Shown: positions 45,252 to 56,064, counted from the first letter of the stretch. The stretch is DNA of 64,000 bases from Loripinus fragilis (GCA_964019695.1 OZ026528.1:52172495-52236494), one strand, 5' to 3'. Numbers and translations are program-made. Notes: generated from the sequence alone by a model not told the origin.

Positions 45252-46030
45252 GTTTCTGTATGAGTGCCTCTGAAATTACAGAACTAAGTTTATAAAACAA
45301 GCATTTGCCAATGTTTCATGTCCATATTTGGTATTCCACAATATATGAATAAAGACAAGAGCCTAAAAATTGATAAAAATGAGTCAATGCATGAGATTTT
45401 GGTATGTATTGTATAGGCGAGCAGCGATAGCTCAGACGAACCTGTGCATATGCACAGTCTCGCCAGAGTCTATGCTGCTTGCAAACACAAAGTGTGGAAG
45501 CAGATAAAGTGTCGGACAAAACTTTAAATGCTTAACTTCTATGGCTAGCTACACATGCAAGTTTAAAAAGCAATTTTGCGCATGTGCCTTAACATGCTTT
45601 GGAAACGGTCCTTTAAAAAGGATGGGATTCTTAAGTGGTCAGCTGGTACGTCTTACAATGGAAGAGGTGTCATGGCATCGACGGTTTTGCACCGTTAAAA
45701 AGATAACTTAAGTTATATTTGTTAGTTATGGTGGTCATTCGAATATGAATATATGCTACAGAATATTATGGGGAACATTTGTGTGAAATTATATGAATTC
45801 TGATCTGCGGTTAAGGAGGAGATGCTGGTTTAAGATGTTTCTATTGTAGCGTCGGTGGCCATTTTGTTCGGAAGAGCGAACTCATTTGCGCAATTTTGAC
45901 GGAGAGTCAAATGGAGAACATTTATTTTAACTTTTTTTTAAAAAAAAAATCTGACGAGTGGTTAAGGAGATATTATTTACAGACAGTGGAAGACGCACAA
46001 CAGACGTTGATTGTCACAATAAAACATTCA
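45252..46030. repeat. Right flank of TRIM copy 2 with intact insertion site
   Basis: Matches 13020-13587 and continues without a break into sequence matching 20754-21000. The uninterrupted TGCGGTTAAGGAGGAGATG near 45806-45825 is the empty site of the 7.17-kb element. Confidence 0.85.
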
Positions 46031-46510
46031 CATAATGAGTATGACGTACTGACAGAGCCTAATATTATTATCTCACCTCAGATGAGCTAAAACTTAGAAT
46101 ACAAATATATTTCAATACTTGTGCCGATAATATGATGCACTGACAAATACTATTATCTCACCTCATATGAGCTAAAACTTCAAATACAAATATATTTCAA
46201 TACTTGAGCCGTTAATATGATGCACTGACAGACAGAGCCTAATACTATTACCTCACCTCATATAAGCTAAAGCTTGAAATACAAATGTATTTCAATACTT
46301 GTGCCGATAATATGATGCACTGACAGACAGAGCCTATTACCATTACCTCACCTCATATGAGCTAAAGCTTGAAATACAAATGTATTTCAATACTTGAGCC
46401 GTTAATATGATGCACTGACAGACAGAGCCTAATACTTTTAGCTCACCCAAGTAGGTGGTGAGGGACAGAGCTTAGTGAGTAATTTATCCTGAACTATTAC
46501 TTATAATAGA
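46030..46510. repeat. ~95-bp tandem array, copy 2
   Basis: About four units with GACAGACAGAGCCTAATACT and CTCACCTCATATGAGCT palindromes. It ends with CACCCAAGTAGGTGGTGAGG and GAGTAATTTATCCTG, as copy 1 does. Confidence 0.8.
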
Positions 46511-46790
46511 GTTGTTCGGGTTCGCCGCATAGGAATAAGTATACGTATAAGGAAAGGTATAGCAACACCGTATTGAAACATGTACGTGATAGGTGTAGAT
46601 GGGTTGCAGAAGAATTTTGACTGTATAGCGGCTCAAGCTTTGATATACAAATGTGATGCACACTCGACTAATGCAGCGTGTATTTAATTTGTCTGTGTAT
46701 ACGCTTTACGTTCCAGTTAACAATTTTTCAGTCATGTGGGGACGATTTTCTGTCTTCCTATATCTGAACAGTTCTAAGAAGCCAATAAAG
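46511..46790. other. No recognised feature
   Basis: Unique-looking sequence between the array and a SINE head; no coding signal. Confidence 0.4.
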
Positions 46791-46796
46791 TAAAAC

Positions 46797-46880
46797 ATAA
46801 AACAGCGACTCCGGTGAGTCTCGAGCTAGCAACCCTTTGATCCACTGCCTTATACTGAAGAAACTGAGCCACTTCGCCCC
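46797..46880 (-). mobile_element. tRNA-like SINE head, minus strand
   Basis: On the minus strand there is a GCGAAGTGGCTCAGTTTCTT-type head with box A, and TAGCTCGAGACTCACCGG as box B. Confidence 0.6.
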
Positions 46881-46889
46881 GCGTGCAGC

Positions 46890-47375
46890 GTGCCATCTAA
46901 ATATATGATCTATCCCATACAGTTAAAATGCTAATAAAACGCCTTTCAGGCAGATAAAGGTATGCTAAACAAGCGAATTCGATGGCGAATTGATATTCCA
47001 CGCCGAAATTATGAAATTTAGGCAATAACTCCTGTTCTAATGAATATTCATGTGCATCGGAATGAGTATTCGTGTGTATCGCCCGAAATTCATTGATATC
47101 TAGGCAAACAGAGGGCAATAACTTCTCTACACCTGACCCAATGAGACATCCTTATAAATCTTCACATGCATCATCACACCAATGCCATATATAAATTTCA
47201 CGAAAATCCTTCTATTGCTTGCTAATCAATGGCTGAGGACTGGAAAACCCATTGACATTTTGAAAGCCAAAGGGCAATAACTCGTATATTGCCAAAGAAA
47301 TCATGACAAAACTTCATGTGCATTATAGTATCGTCACATATACTCAGAATAAAATCCATATATATGATCAATTGC
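46890..47375. repeat. Degenerate GGGCAATAACT repeats
   Basis: GGCAATAACTCC, GGGCAATAACTTCTC and GGGCAATAACTCGT occur at about 47023, 47112 and 47272 with similar neighbours. Probably an old array of the kind common in bivalve DNA. The 73-codon minus frame here is not supported. Confidence 0.5.
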
Positions 47376-47384
47376 TTACTTAAA

Positions 47385-48082
47385 CCGCGGTAACATTGAT
47401 CACACCGACAGTCTGCGGAATGCCCGTGATGGTCGACCGACAGTCAGCTGATTTTGTGTGCGATTTAGCTGCTTTTTAGGGTCAGCCGGCGGCAAAAAAT
47501 TTACTTGGCAAATGGTTTGGAGTCGACCTACCGTCTGTCGACTATCGGCCGATCATCGGTCGACGGTAGTTGACACTCCGCCAACTTCTATTTTTAAAAT
47601 GAGTAATTCAAACCTTGCTGACTGTCAGCCGATTATCTGGCGACAGACAGCCAAGTGACGGAAGAAAATCTTTATTTTCGACCGATAGTCGGCAGTCGCC
47701 CGATTTTTGTCCCTTAGTAGTCACGTCCCATATTTTCATTGCATTCATGTATAACTTATTTTGAACTTTCTGCTTTCTCTTAATGTTTTCTTCTTTAGGC
47801 GAAAAGCCACTAAATACAAACTGTCAATTTCGCTCCTTTATGATACTGAAGCCAAAGTCATATTATAGTTTGATCGGTCGGCGGACAGTCGCCTGATCAT
47901 GTCAGCTGAAGATCGGCGTATAATCGGGTGTCGGAGAAAAAATTGTGGTTGATAAAATCAATCAAGCGAGGTTTGTTTTCATTGTAACTGCTAGAGTCTG
48001 CCGACTAAAACCTCATCTTACGGCCGATCAACATGAAAAAATCTAGTCGGCCAACTGTCGGTCTTGATGTAACCCAGGTATT
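47385..48082. mobile_element. Element C: arms of 11-bp-phased TCGGCCGACTG words
   Basis: The left end (CCGCGGTAACATTGATCAC then ACCGACAGT) and the complement of the right end (CCTGGGTTACATCAAGACC then GACAGT) are related inverted ends. The arms consist of words stepping 11 bp, such as TCTGTCGACTA, TCGGCCGATCA, TCGGTCGACGG (around 47535-47568) and TGATCGGTCGG, CGGACAGTCGC, CTGATCATGTC (around 47870-47902). The core at about 47705-47860 is plain AT-rich sequence. Same layout as elements A, B and D. Confidence 0.7.
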
Positions 48083-48109
48083 AGTTATGGCTAAGGACAG
48101 AATAAATGA

Positions 48110-48160
48110 TTCCCGGTTTCGAGTCAAGCACTCTATCACTGAGCCACTGCGCTCCCTTTC
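48110..48160 (-). mobile_element. SINE head fragment, minus strand
   Basis: On the minus strand GGGAGCGCAGTGGCTCAGTG, then AGAGTGCTTGACTCGAAACC: a typical head of the SINE family at 53688-53887, without body. Confidence 0.7.
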
Positions 48161-48990
48161 TCTCTAGCTGATGCTCAACTAAGCGGTCATCAGTTTTTCA
48201 GTCAGGTCGAGACTCTTTTGTGAGTTGTGAAAGTGCTAGGTCATTAGTTAGGACAGTGTCTTTCACGACGATGGCGATGAGTTTCAAGCTGGCAGCTGTT
48301 GTTCACGAGTCTGGTGTTCTACTTACTGAGCTGTAGAGGTCTATCCGTAATTCTGCATTTTTGTCTACAGTTTATTGTTACCCCCCAATGTTTGTGTGGA
48401 TATGTGTTTAGTTGCTGTTTTGTAGTGCAGTATTTAGATTCATTTCTAGTTTTGTCATCAGACCGCTGAGGTAGAGAGAGATGGTTGTTATACTTTATTT
48501 CGTATAAATGTTGCGAGGCCGTCAGTGTTCTGTGTCTCTTCCATGCGGGCCTGTGATTGCACATGAGCTTGAAGCTCGGTCCTCATACCAAACGCTCACG
48601 ATGTCATCACGTAATCATGGTAATGATACTGAGCTTTTGGTTTTGATTCTGTATAGGTGATTCGAGCTCCTGTGGTGATTGTGAAATATCCTGATGCCGC
48701 AATGTTCTACATATAGAATATGGGCTTAAAGGTTAAACAATATTGCAAATGTCCATTACATTGTCATACTCTGTTAACAAGACAAGTCTGATCCATTCAA
48801 TGACGTGACGAAATACATTGCTTGCTGCTGAAAGCTCTGTCTTTGGTTTAAGCGGCTTTGGCATAACGAGCACAACTTCGAGAATCGGTGCCATTGTTAC
48901 AGCATAAGTTGGACCGAACATATCCTGAGAGACTTTAGAAACGCACCACTAATATTTTATTAAAATTCAAACCAACACCTTTTTGGTAAG
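48161..48990. other. Intergenic, no recognised gene
   Basis: T/G-rich on the plus strand around 48300-48500, otherwise ordinary. Frames of 62-81 codons on the minus strand have no family resemblance. Confidence 0.4.
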
Positions 48991-48996
48991 TGTAGT

Positions 48997-50034
48997 GTTA
49001 TGCAGTGAAAATACGACCAAAAATAAATAATAAAATAATAAATTTTATAAAATAATAAATTTATAAAATAATAATTTTTTAAAATGCTAAATACTCCTTT
49101 GTATGGGACTATACACAAACTAAAATACCTTTTTTACTTATACCAAACACTTCAACTTCTAGTTTTAAAAAGGACGATGTATGCTCGAAGCATTGAATAC
49201 TCAACACCAAAGTTACAGACTCATTATATGTATTATATGTTACCTTCTCCACTAACAATGTATCATTTTTTTCTCATAATAACTTGTGTGAACTGTTTCA
49301 AATTTGATTTAAGTTAGGCTTAAATATAACATGCAACTAATAGTTTTTTTACAAGTACGATTTTTGCTCAAAGTTAAAAAGAATAAGCCCTCCATGTATA
49401 TAAATATATTTAGTTGTTAATCAGTAGTAAATAGTTCTGTAATGTATGTTATAATTATAGTTACGAGTATATTGACTCAAACAAATGTAAAATAATATGC
49501 ATACGTTCATATGTGTGTTTACTATGTAAGAAATATTGCTTATATGCAGATAGCATCAAAATGGCAGTCCCTCAGGTAGACTGATTAATATTTTGTTGGT
49601 GACTTAAGGACACTATATAATTCAAATAGTCAATATACAGAATAACTATAAATGTTGAATGGTCAATTGTTCATAGTAGTCAATTTGCTGGTTGTAGTAA
49701 AATGGCGTAGTTGTATATATAAATGCCCTATAGTTCCAAGCTACTTTATGGGAATAAAGTAAATTTAGGGGAGGAGGTGGTGTTATGCAGTGAAAATACG
49801 ACCAAAAATAAATAATAAAATAATAAATTTTATAAAATAATAAATTTATAAAATAATAAATTTATAAAATGATAAATTGTTCAAATTTCATAAAATAGAG
49901 GAAAATCACATAAAAGTTGAGTGTAGACAAAACACTAGAAAAGGGAAGTTAGAGCGAAAAAGAAAAGTGTTTGGTATAAGTAAATAAGGTATTTTAGTTT
50001 GTGTATAGTCCCATACAAAGGAGTATTTAGCATT
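48997..50034. mobile_element. ~950-bp TIR element with an 80-bp AT-rich direct repeat
   Basis: An inverted repeat of about 69 bp (TGCTAAATACTCCTTTGTAT, GGGACTATACACAAAC) lies at 49084-49152 and 49966-50033. In addition a direct repeat of about 80 bp starting GTGTTATGCAGTGAAAATAC and ending in AATAATAAATTT runs lies at about 48997 (just outside the left TIR) and 49781 (inside). Both pairs are nearly identical, so the structure is young. No transposase was seen; the 77-codon frame at 49084 starts within the TIR. Confidence 0.65.
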
Positions 50035-50329
50035 TACTCGCTATCACTTAGCTTGTCGCAAGTTATGACAAGAAGTTAATACTTTCCTGTCCCTGAGGCG
50101 TACATTGCATATTTTATGAGCTTAATAGTTCTTCTAATCAATTTAAAATTCTTATCGCTTGTTTGTTGCGATAATTACCTAAATGGCACGTGTTAACGTT
50201 ATGGTTCAATCTTGAGAGAAACCAAATTTTAAAAAAAGTAAATAAATAATATAAACTGAAGTCAGTTTTAATGAACAAATCTTTGTTTAAAATCAGCGTT
50301 TTTCACTGATAATTTTGATACCAAACTTG

Positions 50330-50900
50330 ATGATGGGGGTTTAAGAAAGTTTGAAAATATGATTTTGATACGAGAAATTATGGTTTTATTATAGAAACTC
50401 AATACACCCTTAAGGCGTTTTAATAAGTTGAATTGACTCAAAGTTGATAGGTTTCAGAATTCAGCAGTGTAGATACAATCAGTAAACATAATGCACATGG
50501 TGATATGTATCCAAAATATTCTATGTGTTTGTGCTTAACCACAACAACAACAACAACAACAACAGCAGCGAGAAATACTGCAGCCTATTCTTAAGACGAT
50601 ACCAGTAAAATATTGCTCGCGCTAATGCAGTCGAAAAGAACTACAAATGCGTATTTGGTAAACGTTGTATTGTTTTGTTTGCAACAACAACAACAACAAC
50701 TGGTAATAATAAATAATGATAATAATAAGAATAAAAAATGGTTTTGGGTTTCAATATAATAAGGATTCATCAATGATGATGATGATGATGACGATGATGA
50801 AAATGCATTTTAATATATTTGGATGGGAAAATCATTTTTATATTAATTTTGAAAAAAAGGGTTTTTAATAGATAAAATAAACTTATTAAATTATTGGTAT
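50330..50900. repeat. Triplet microsatellites in AT-rich DNA
   Basis: (CAA)n tracts lie at about 50538-50562 and 50683-50700, and a GAT/ATG-type triplet tract at about 50773-50800. There is no gene. Confidence 0.7.
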
Positions 50901-50902
50901 CT

Positions 50903-51111
50903 TCTGCGCATGTGCAGTCTCAATTAACGTGGTCACGCCCACACACTGGTTGCGCTTGGGTAGCTAAACGGTGATTGGTCGTTACCATGTATGGCTAATC
51001 TTCGCGCCATGTCGCGCTCGGACCCTTCCGTTGTGTTTTAGGTCACTTTTGATTTGACCTTTGACAATTAAACACGGAAAGGAATCTTAAAATACAGTTT
51101 TGTTATTTTAG
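50903..51111 (+). promoter_or_regulatory. Candidate promoter and first non-coding exon
   Basis: This patch is richer in CpG than its surroundings. It carries an NRF1-like palindrome CTGCGCATGTGCAG (50903-50916), an inverted CCAAT box GATTGG (50973-50978) and an E2F-like TTCGCGCC (51001-51008). Downstream, TTATTTTAG is followed by a consensus donor GTAAGT at 51112, so an exon could end at 51111 on the plus strand. No ATG-led frame of note lies before the donor, so it would be 5' UTR. No downstream coding exon was recognised in the window. The promoter call rests on motif matches by eye. Confidence 0.4.
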
Positions 51112-51679
51112 GTAAGTCAACACTTTTAAGTCTAAATCTTCGCAACTTAAATTTGTAATAATTAGTCTGAAACGAAATAATATTTAAGTTTTAGCATAAG
51201 TATGAAAGTAGAGTAAGGCTGAAAGTAAATTTGATTTACGCATGTACGTCGTTATGTTTTATTCAATTTAAAGCATGGTAAATGTTTCTGAATTTTCGAA
51301 TGATTTACTCAGGAATTTGTTCATCAATTGAAGAACGTAAAGACAAAATTTATGCTTTATGCAGTCTTTGACTATTGTTCATTTTAGCTGTAGACGCCAA
51401 AATAATTATGGTATTTAAATCTATACCTAACGATCGTAAATGTAAAACCTGTATAAACGGTAACCTCTTATAGGCGCACATTTCAAATACAAGTAAAGAA
51501 TGAACTGAGCTTTTCGAAAAACATTTTTAAATAAACTTTAATGAAATAATTGAAAGGAAAACTATTCTGATGTAGTTTGATTTTGTTTTATTTGTATAAT
51601 GTATATATTACACTTTTGATTTGACCTTTGACAATTAAACACGGAAAGGAATCTTAAAATACAGTTTTGTTATTTTAGG
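51044..51679 (+). repeat. 69-bp exact direct repeat, 567 bp apart
   Basis: 51044-51112 and 51611-51679 are identical base for base (starts CACTTTTGATTTGACC, ends TTATTTTAGG). The first copy runs into GTAAGT; the second runs into GGACCCACAG. The shared end falls exactly at the candidate splice site. A GC-rich stretch of about 210 bp (51680-51890) follows the second copy. Confidence 0.85.
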
Positions 51680-52480
51680 GACCCACAGAGTCCATGCCAT
51701 AGGGCATGCGACGACTCCCCACCAGACAATAGAGCATGCAACGTCTTCCCGCTTGAGCCCATCTCCAGGAACCTTTGGAGATGGCGCCCAGAAGCCCAGA
51801 GCCCCAGGTCCCAGCTCCCCAACGGCACTACAGTAGACCGGTTTATCCGGTGCATGTGGATAAAAAGGATAACATCACATGTCAAACTGGCGCGTGCGCA
51901 ATGCTTAAAAGACCATTATCTCAATTAAGAACGTCATAAAACGACATATGTCTTCCACCAGCATGCGCCCGTTACACATCTCATATCAAGTATTTGTTGA
52001 ATGACGAGTTAAATTTAGTAAAAGTGTCGATTTGAATTAATTGTACAAGCATAGAAATTGCAATAAAATATAAGTGGAGCATTTCTAAAGTATTTCAGTA
52101 TATATGGTTCAAAGGAATGACTCGCATAAGCATTGCGCTCGATCGCCGTCTGATTCTATTCATACTTTGTTAAAAATCAACCTTATTTACAATGAACAAC
52201 GATCACTCAGATAAGAGATTCTGGTATCTGCTGTTTGCGTCCTCATCACATTCCTCATTGCGCCTATGGTTTCTTAATTTAGATTTTGTGTACATTCATA
52301 ACAAGTGGGTCATCTTTTTCTGTCACATGGTCTCTGAGCAGGCTCCTGGTGAATACTTTTCTACCTAGTGAAACATGTATCACTAACAACTAATGGTTTG
52401 GGGCATAGTGTTTCATAAACACAGTTTCTAGTTTAATCTTATTTTTCAGCAATCAATATCATCATTTTCAAGATGTGTTT
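51680..52480. other. GC-rich patch then AT-rich tail, uncertain
   Basis: 51680-51890 is clearly more GC-rich than the rest. An open plus frame of about 82 codons without ATG and a 71-codon minus frame cross it; neither resembles a family I know. AATAAA occurs at 52062. It may be a spliced-exon copy or a real exon (see findings). Confidence 0.35.
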
Positions 52481-52540
52481 TAGCTCACTTGAGCCGAAGG
52501 CACCTGAGCAAAAGGCTCATAGGTGAGCTAATAGTAAACT
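52480..52540. mobile_element. Isolated hairpin end of an array element
   Basis: TTTAGCTCACTTGAGCCG and CTCATAGGTGAGCTAATAG match the terminal hairpins of the Helitron/pearl-like elements, but no tandem array is attached. Confidence 0.55.
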
Positions 52541-52779
52541 TATGACTCTGGCTTGTATTCTCCGTCGACCTATTCAAACATATTCTCTAAAAGTACTGGA
52601 CAAGATGAACCCGACTTTAATAGGGGACCCCTCAAGATAGTTGAACGTGTTCGAATTGTTCAGTTCACAATACAAACGTGGCTGCCACACTCATCTATGT
52701 AAAAAATTATTTTACTCCAGATCCTGAAAGCCTATAATAGTGATCCAAGCTTGACCAGAAATAACCCAAGACTAAGACC

Positions 52780-53455
52780 AAAGCCTCTGTCCCACAGAGC
52801 TTGCGACCGCCGCGTGACCTTTCGGCGACTGAGTTTGTTTGCGCCTATGCGACCATTGCAACCACATTTCTACTACTGAAATGATCTCTGACTAGTCGCC
52901 AATAAGTCGCCGAATTCCCCGCCAGTCGACCAAAAATCCGCGATCGTTTTACACTAAGTTGGGGATCAGTCGGCGACTACATGAAGTTCAGTATAATGTC
53001 CAGCGACGAATCATCGACGAATTGGCGACTCGTCAGTGACTGATCGGAGACTGGTCAGCAACTAATTGGTAACTGCTTGGTTCTACCACCTTTTTAAGCT
53101 AAAATGATTGGAAAGAATAACACAATTTCTTTTTTTAAGTTGCCATCATGAAAATACAAGAGATACAGTTGCTTTGCTTACAACAAAACAGAGTGCTGCA
53201 GTTGTGTTTGGGACCTTTAGCTATGACCTTACACTTTCCGCATCTGATATTTCCGATAGGACAGCTGATATTCATCATCAGAATCTCGAGTCTGAATTTC
53301 AGTAATATTTTTTTTACCGTTTGAATGTTGGCAAGAAAGACAGCATAGCTTTTGTTTTAGCTGGCACTACAACCTGTCAGCAACCGGTCGCCCAGGTGCT
53401 GGGGACTAAAGATCCAAATTATTGGCGACTGATTGGCGATCGATCGGCGACGGTT
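52780..53455. mobile_element. Element D: arms of 11-bp-phased TTGGCGACTGA words
   Basis: The left end AAGCCTCTGTCCCACAGAGC resembles the ends of elements A and C; the right end is less clear and may be truncated. Words step 11 bp: GGCGACTCGTC, AGTGACTGATC, GGAGACTGGTC, AGCAACTAATT, GGTAACTGCTT (around 53024-53078). At the right, TTGGCGACTGA, TTGGCGATCGA, TCGGCGACGGT (around 53423-53455) do the same. The core at 53095-53330 lacks the word. Confidence 0.65.
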
Positions 53456-53687
53456 CAAGTTTTCAAGTTAGACTGAACAAATGTATTATTTTGAAAAAGA
53501 AACAAAATTACCAAACCAACTCTGTGTTCACTAAATTTCACCTTACAAACTTTAAGGGCTTGTGTGCAGATAGATGCTCAAATTTTGATATTTCTCTTTT
53601 ACGCAAGTGCCTGTACCATGCACGGCTCTATCATAAGGCTCGACCCAATTCCAGAGAAAACTATTATTGTTTTAATGATACTTTTGT

Positions 53688-53887
53688 CTGTTTGTTTGAT
53701 TTGATTCTTTACGCCCCATCAACAATTTTTAGTTAAACAGGGACGGGTCTTTCTGGGTTGAACCAGTACTAAGCTAGGATAAATGTGTCTTGCTCAAGGA
53801 CCACAACAAAGTAACGCTGGTGAGGCTCGAACCCGCGGCACCTCGGTCTCGAGTCAAGCACTCTACCACTGAGCCACTGCGCACCCA
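53688..53887 (-). mobile_element. tRNA-derived SINE, full length, minus strand
   Basis: On the minus strand: head GCGCAGTGGCTCAGTGGTAG with box A, box B GCGGGTTCGAGCCTCACC, body TTGAGCAAGACACATTTATC, GGTTCAACCCAGAAAGACC, and tail GGGGCGTAAAGAATCAAATC. It is among the best copies of the main SINE family in the window. Confidence 0.85.
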
Positions 53888-53889
53888 TT

Positions 53890-54291
53890 TTTTTAATGAT
53901 ACTGACTTAATGTTTGGCCCTATATATAAGCTATCCAAATTTCACGTTATTTATGCTAATGATTCTTAGGCTTATCAAAACCTGCAAAGGGCCAATAAAA
54001 TCTCGAAGGGCCCATTAATACTTGGCTGTATGCATGTATTTGAATGGGATATTCGCCGTTGTCCCATTTATGTGCATACCATCATTTGGGCATGGTTTAT
54101 CACTGCTCTACTAAGACCGAGCATCCATGAACGCTGGCCTCAACTAGTTCTACTATCGTTTGCGATAGAGTCGTCCATACATGTACAAGCTAGCATTCTA
54201 GATTGTATTTAGCAAACACGCTACCTACAATTTTAGACAACAGGAAGACCACAATTGCAAGGAAATACAAACCAAAATAAAATAACAAGTA

Positions 54292-54293
<2 letters not shown>
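53890..54293. other. Intergenic, no recognised feature
   Basis: No array, no TIRs and no domain; a 60-codon frame at 54030 is unsupported. Confidence 0.4.

Positions 54294-54354
<61 letters not shown>
54294..54354. repeat. (TC)n microsatellite
   Basis: About 61 bp of uninterrupted TC. The minus-strand Arg-Glu frame over it is an artefact. Confidence 0.97.
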
Positions 54355-54357
<3 letters not shown>

Positions 54358-54569
54358 ACGGATGATTTGCTCTCTTGTATTCCGTTTAAAAAGTTTTGGC
54401 ATCGACAATATTTTATGTATTATATTATTTTATGGAATATACTGCACTGCTCAACGTCCTCATTAGCTCCGTACTACTTCCACTGTTTTGATATCGCTTT
54501 AACGTTTACCTATCCGTATTTGTATGCTTATGCCGCGTATCCCGGACATCTCTAATAGTAAACTTTTCA

Positions 54570-54820
54570 CAAATTTAGTGGCAGCAGAATTGTCAATGAT
54601 CCTGGTGTAACATTTTAATTGCTTTAAAGGTGTTTTATTGAATTAAACAGCATAAACAATAACAGGTAGAAATGCTTAGGGTTTATCACTGGAAAATGTT
54701 TTACCTCATATTGTTTTGGTTTGAAAATAAGTGTCAGTTTATATCAAAAACAGTGAAAGCTCAACTGCCACTTTTTTATGCGTTAACTTACACATACATT
54801 TACAGTGCAGGTGATAGAGC
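54570..54820. repeat. Repeat Z, copy 2, uninterrupted
   Basis: Matches 22060-22228 joined directly to 25898-25970. It is the empty site for the 3.7-kb array element. Confidence 0.8.
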
Positions 54821-54824
54821 CGCG

Positions 54825-55030
54825 ACATGAGATTTCCGACAATGTGGTATGTGCGACCAGCAAAGGCTCAGACCAGCCTGCGCATATGCGCAATCTAATC
54901 AGAGCCTTTGCTAGTCGCCTGAATATTCTATGAATATAAAGCTACTAAGCTTAAAAGGAGGCTGCACAGGCTGGTCTGAGTCTACACTTGCCAAAATGCC
55001 ACATTGTTGGAAAGCACATGTCGCGGCTCA
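54825..55030 (+). mobile_element. Element M1 (MITE), copy 2 of the duplicated pair
   Basis: The ends GAGCCGCGACATGAGATTTC and the complement of CACATGTCGCGGCTC are the cleanest TIRs of the family. GCGCATATGCGCAATCTAAT lies inside, and ATA flanks both ends. Confidence 0.85.
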
Positions 55031-55206
55031 TAAATTATTTGCTGAAGAAAGCAAACCTGATCGATCAACTTCTGTATAAACAGTCTGATTTTGAAATATG
55101 TTGTTTGTATATGCTTTTTCATGTTTAGATTAACTGCAATCTGATCTGGAACTATCCTGATTGCATATCATTTTCGTGTTGGAGTAATTAATCCTGCTCT
55201 GTAAAT

Positions 55207-55393
55207 AGCATAGATTGGCTCCAGTCATTTAAACACTTTTTCATCAATGTGCCATATCATATACTTGTAGCTAGCCTTACTCTGATGGATCTGTTTTAAA
55301 ACAGAGCCATCAGAGTAACGTTAGCTTCAAGTATATGATATGTCACATTGATGAAAAATTGTTTTATGGACTGGAGCCAGTCTATATATAGCA
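55207..55393. mobile_element. Fold-back MITE
   Basis: The arms (TAGATTGGCTCCAGTC, ATCATATACTTGTAGCTAGC, CTTACTCTGATGG) pair with their complements over about 90 bp; the centre is CTGTTTTAAAACAG. Confidence 0.75.
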
Positions 55394-55399
55394 TAACTG

Positions 55400-55990
55400 T
55401 TCACAAATATGGTGGCAACAGAGCTGCCGCTGATCCTGGTGTAACATTACAATTGATTTAAAAGTTATGTTTTATTAAATTGTAACGATTCAGATGTTTG
55501 GTTTGGTTTGATTCTTTACGTCCCAGTCAACAGCTATGGTCATGTCGGGACGGTCAGTTCACCTTACCACATTTTTTTCTCCTGGGCAAACTTCACTAAG
55601 AAGTAAACCAGTACTTCGTGCGTAAAGTTTCGTTTGTAACTGACGACAACCCTTCTTGAATCAGGGGAAGGGAGGACAATGACCGTTTCATGATCAATCT
55701 CCACGAAAGTATGGGACCGGACCTGGATCGAACGCGGGACCCCTGGATCTGCAGGCAGACACTTATCTACAGCCAGACAGGTTACCGACTGTGCTTTGCA
55801 GCCCGGTAACGATTCAGGTAACAGCAACAACAATAACAGGTAGATATGTTTAGGATTATCACTGTAAAACGGTTGACCTCATATTGTTTTAGTACGAAAA
55901 TAAGTGTAAGTTTAAACCAAAGGGGATGGCAGTTCAGCTGCCACCTATTTCGGTTTTATCTTACACATTTCTTTACAGGGTGGATAAATA
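55400..55990. repeat. Repeat Z', with SINE insertion
   Basis: GATCCTGGTGTAACATTACA, then after the SINE GCAACAACAATAACAGGTAG, follow the same pattern as repeat Z, and match about 27480-27660 of copy 1 where no SINE is present. Confidence 0.7.
55494..55805 (-). mobile_element. 312-bp tRNA-derived SINE with 12-bp target duplication
   Basis: Flanked by GTAACGATTCAG at 55482-55493 and 55806-55817. On the minus strand the head runs CGGGCTGCAAAGCACAGTC, box A TGGCTGTAGATAAGTGTC, box B GCGTTCGATCC; the tail is TTGACTGGGACGTAAAGAAT and (CAAAC)n. The head differs from the main SINE family (56732, 53688), but the tail is shared, as in families that recruit one LINE partner. A perfect duplication shows recent movement. 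Confidence 0.9.
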
Positions 55991-56064
55991 GTTTAGGCAT
56001 ATTAGTTTTCTTTCATTATTACGTTACACACTTTTATCAAGGGAAACCTCATATGATCTACGTT

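Noticed and set aside
54190..54408. Arg-Glu repeat frame
   Set aside because: Translation of a (TC)n microsatellite.
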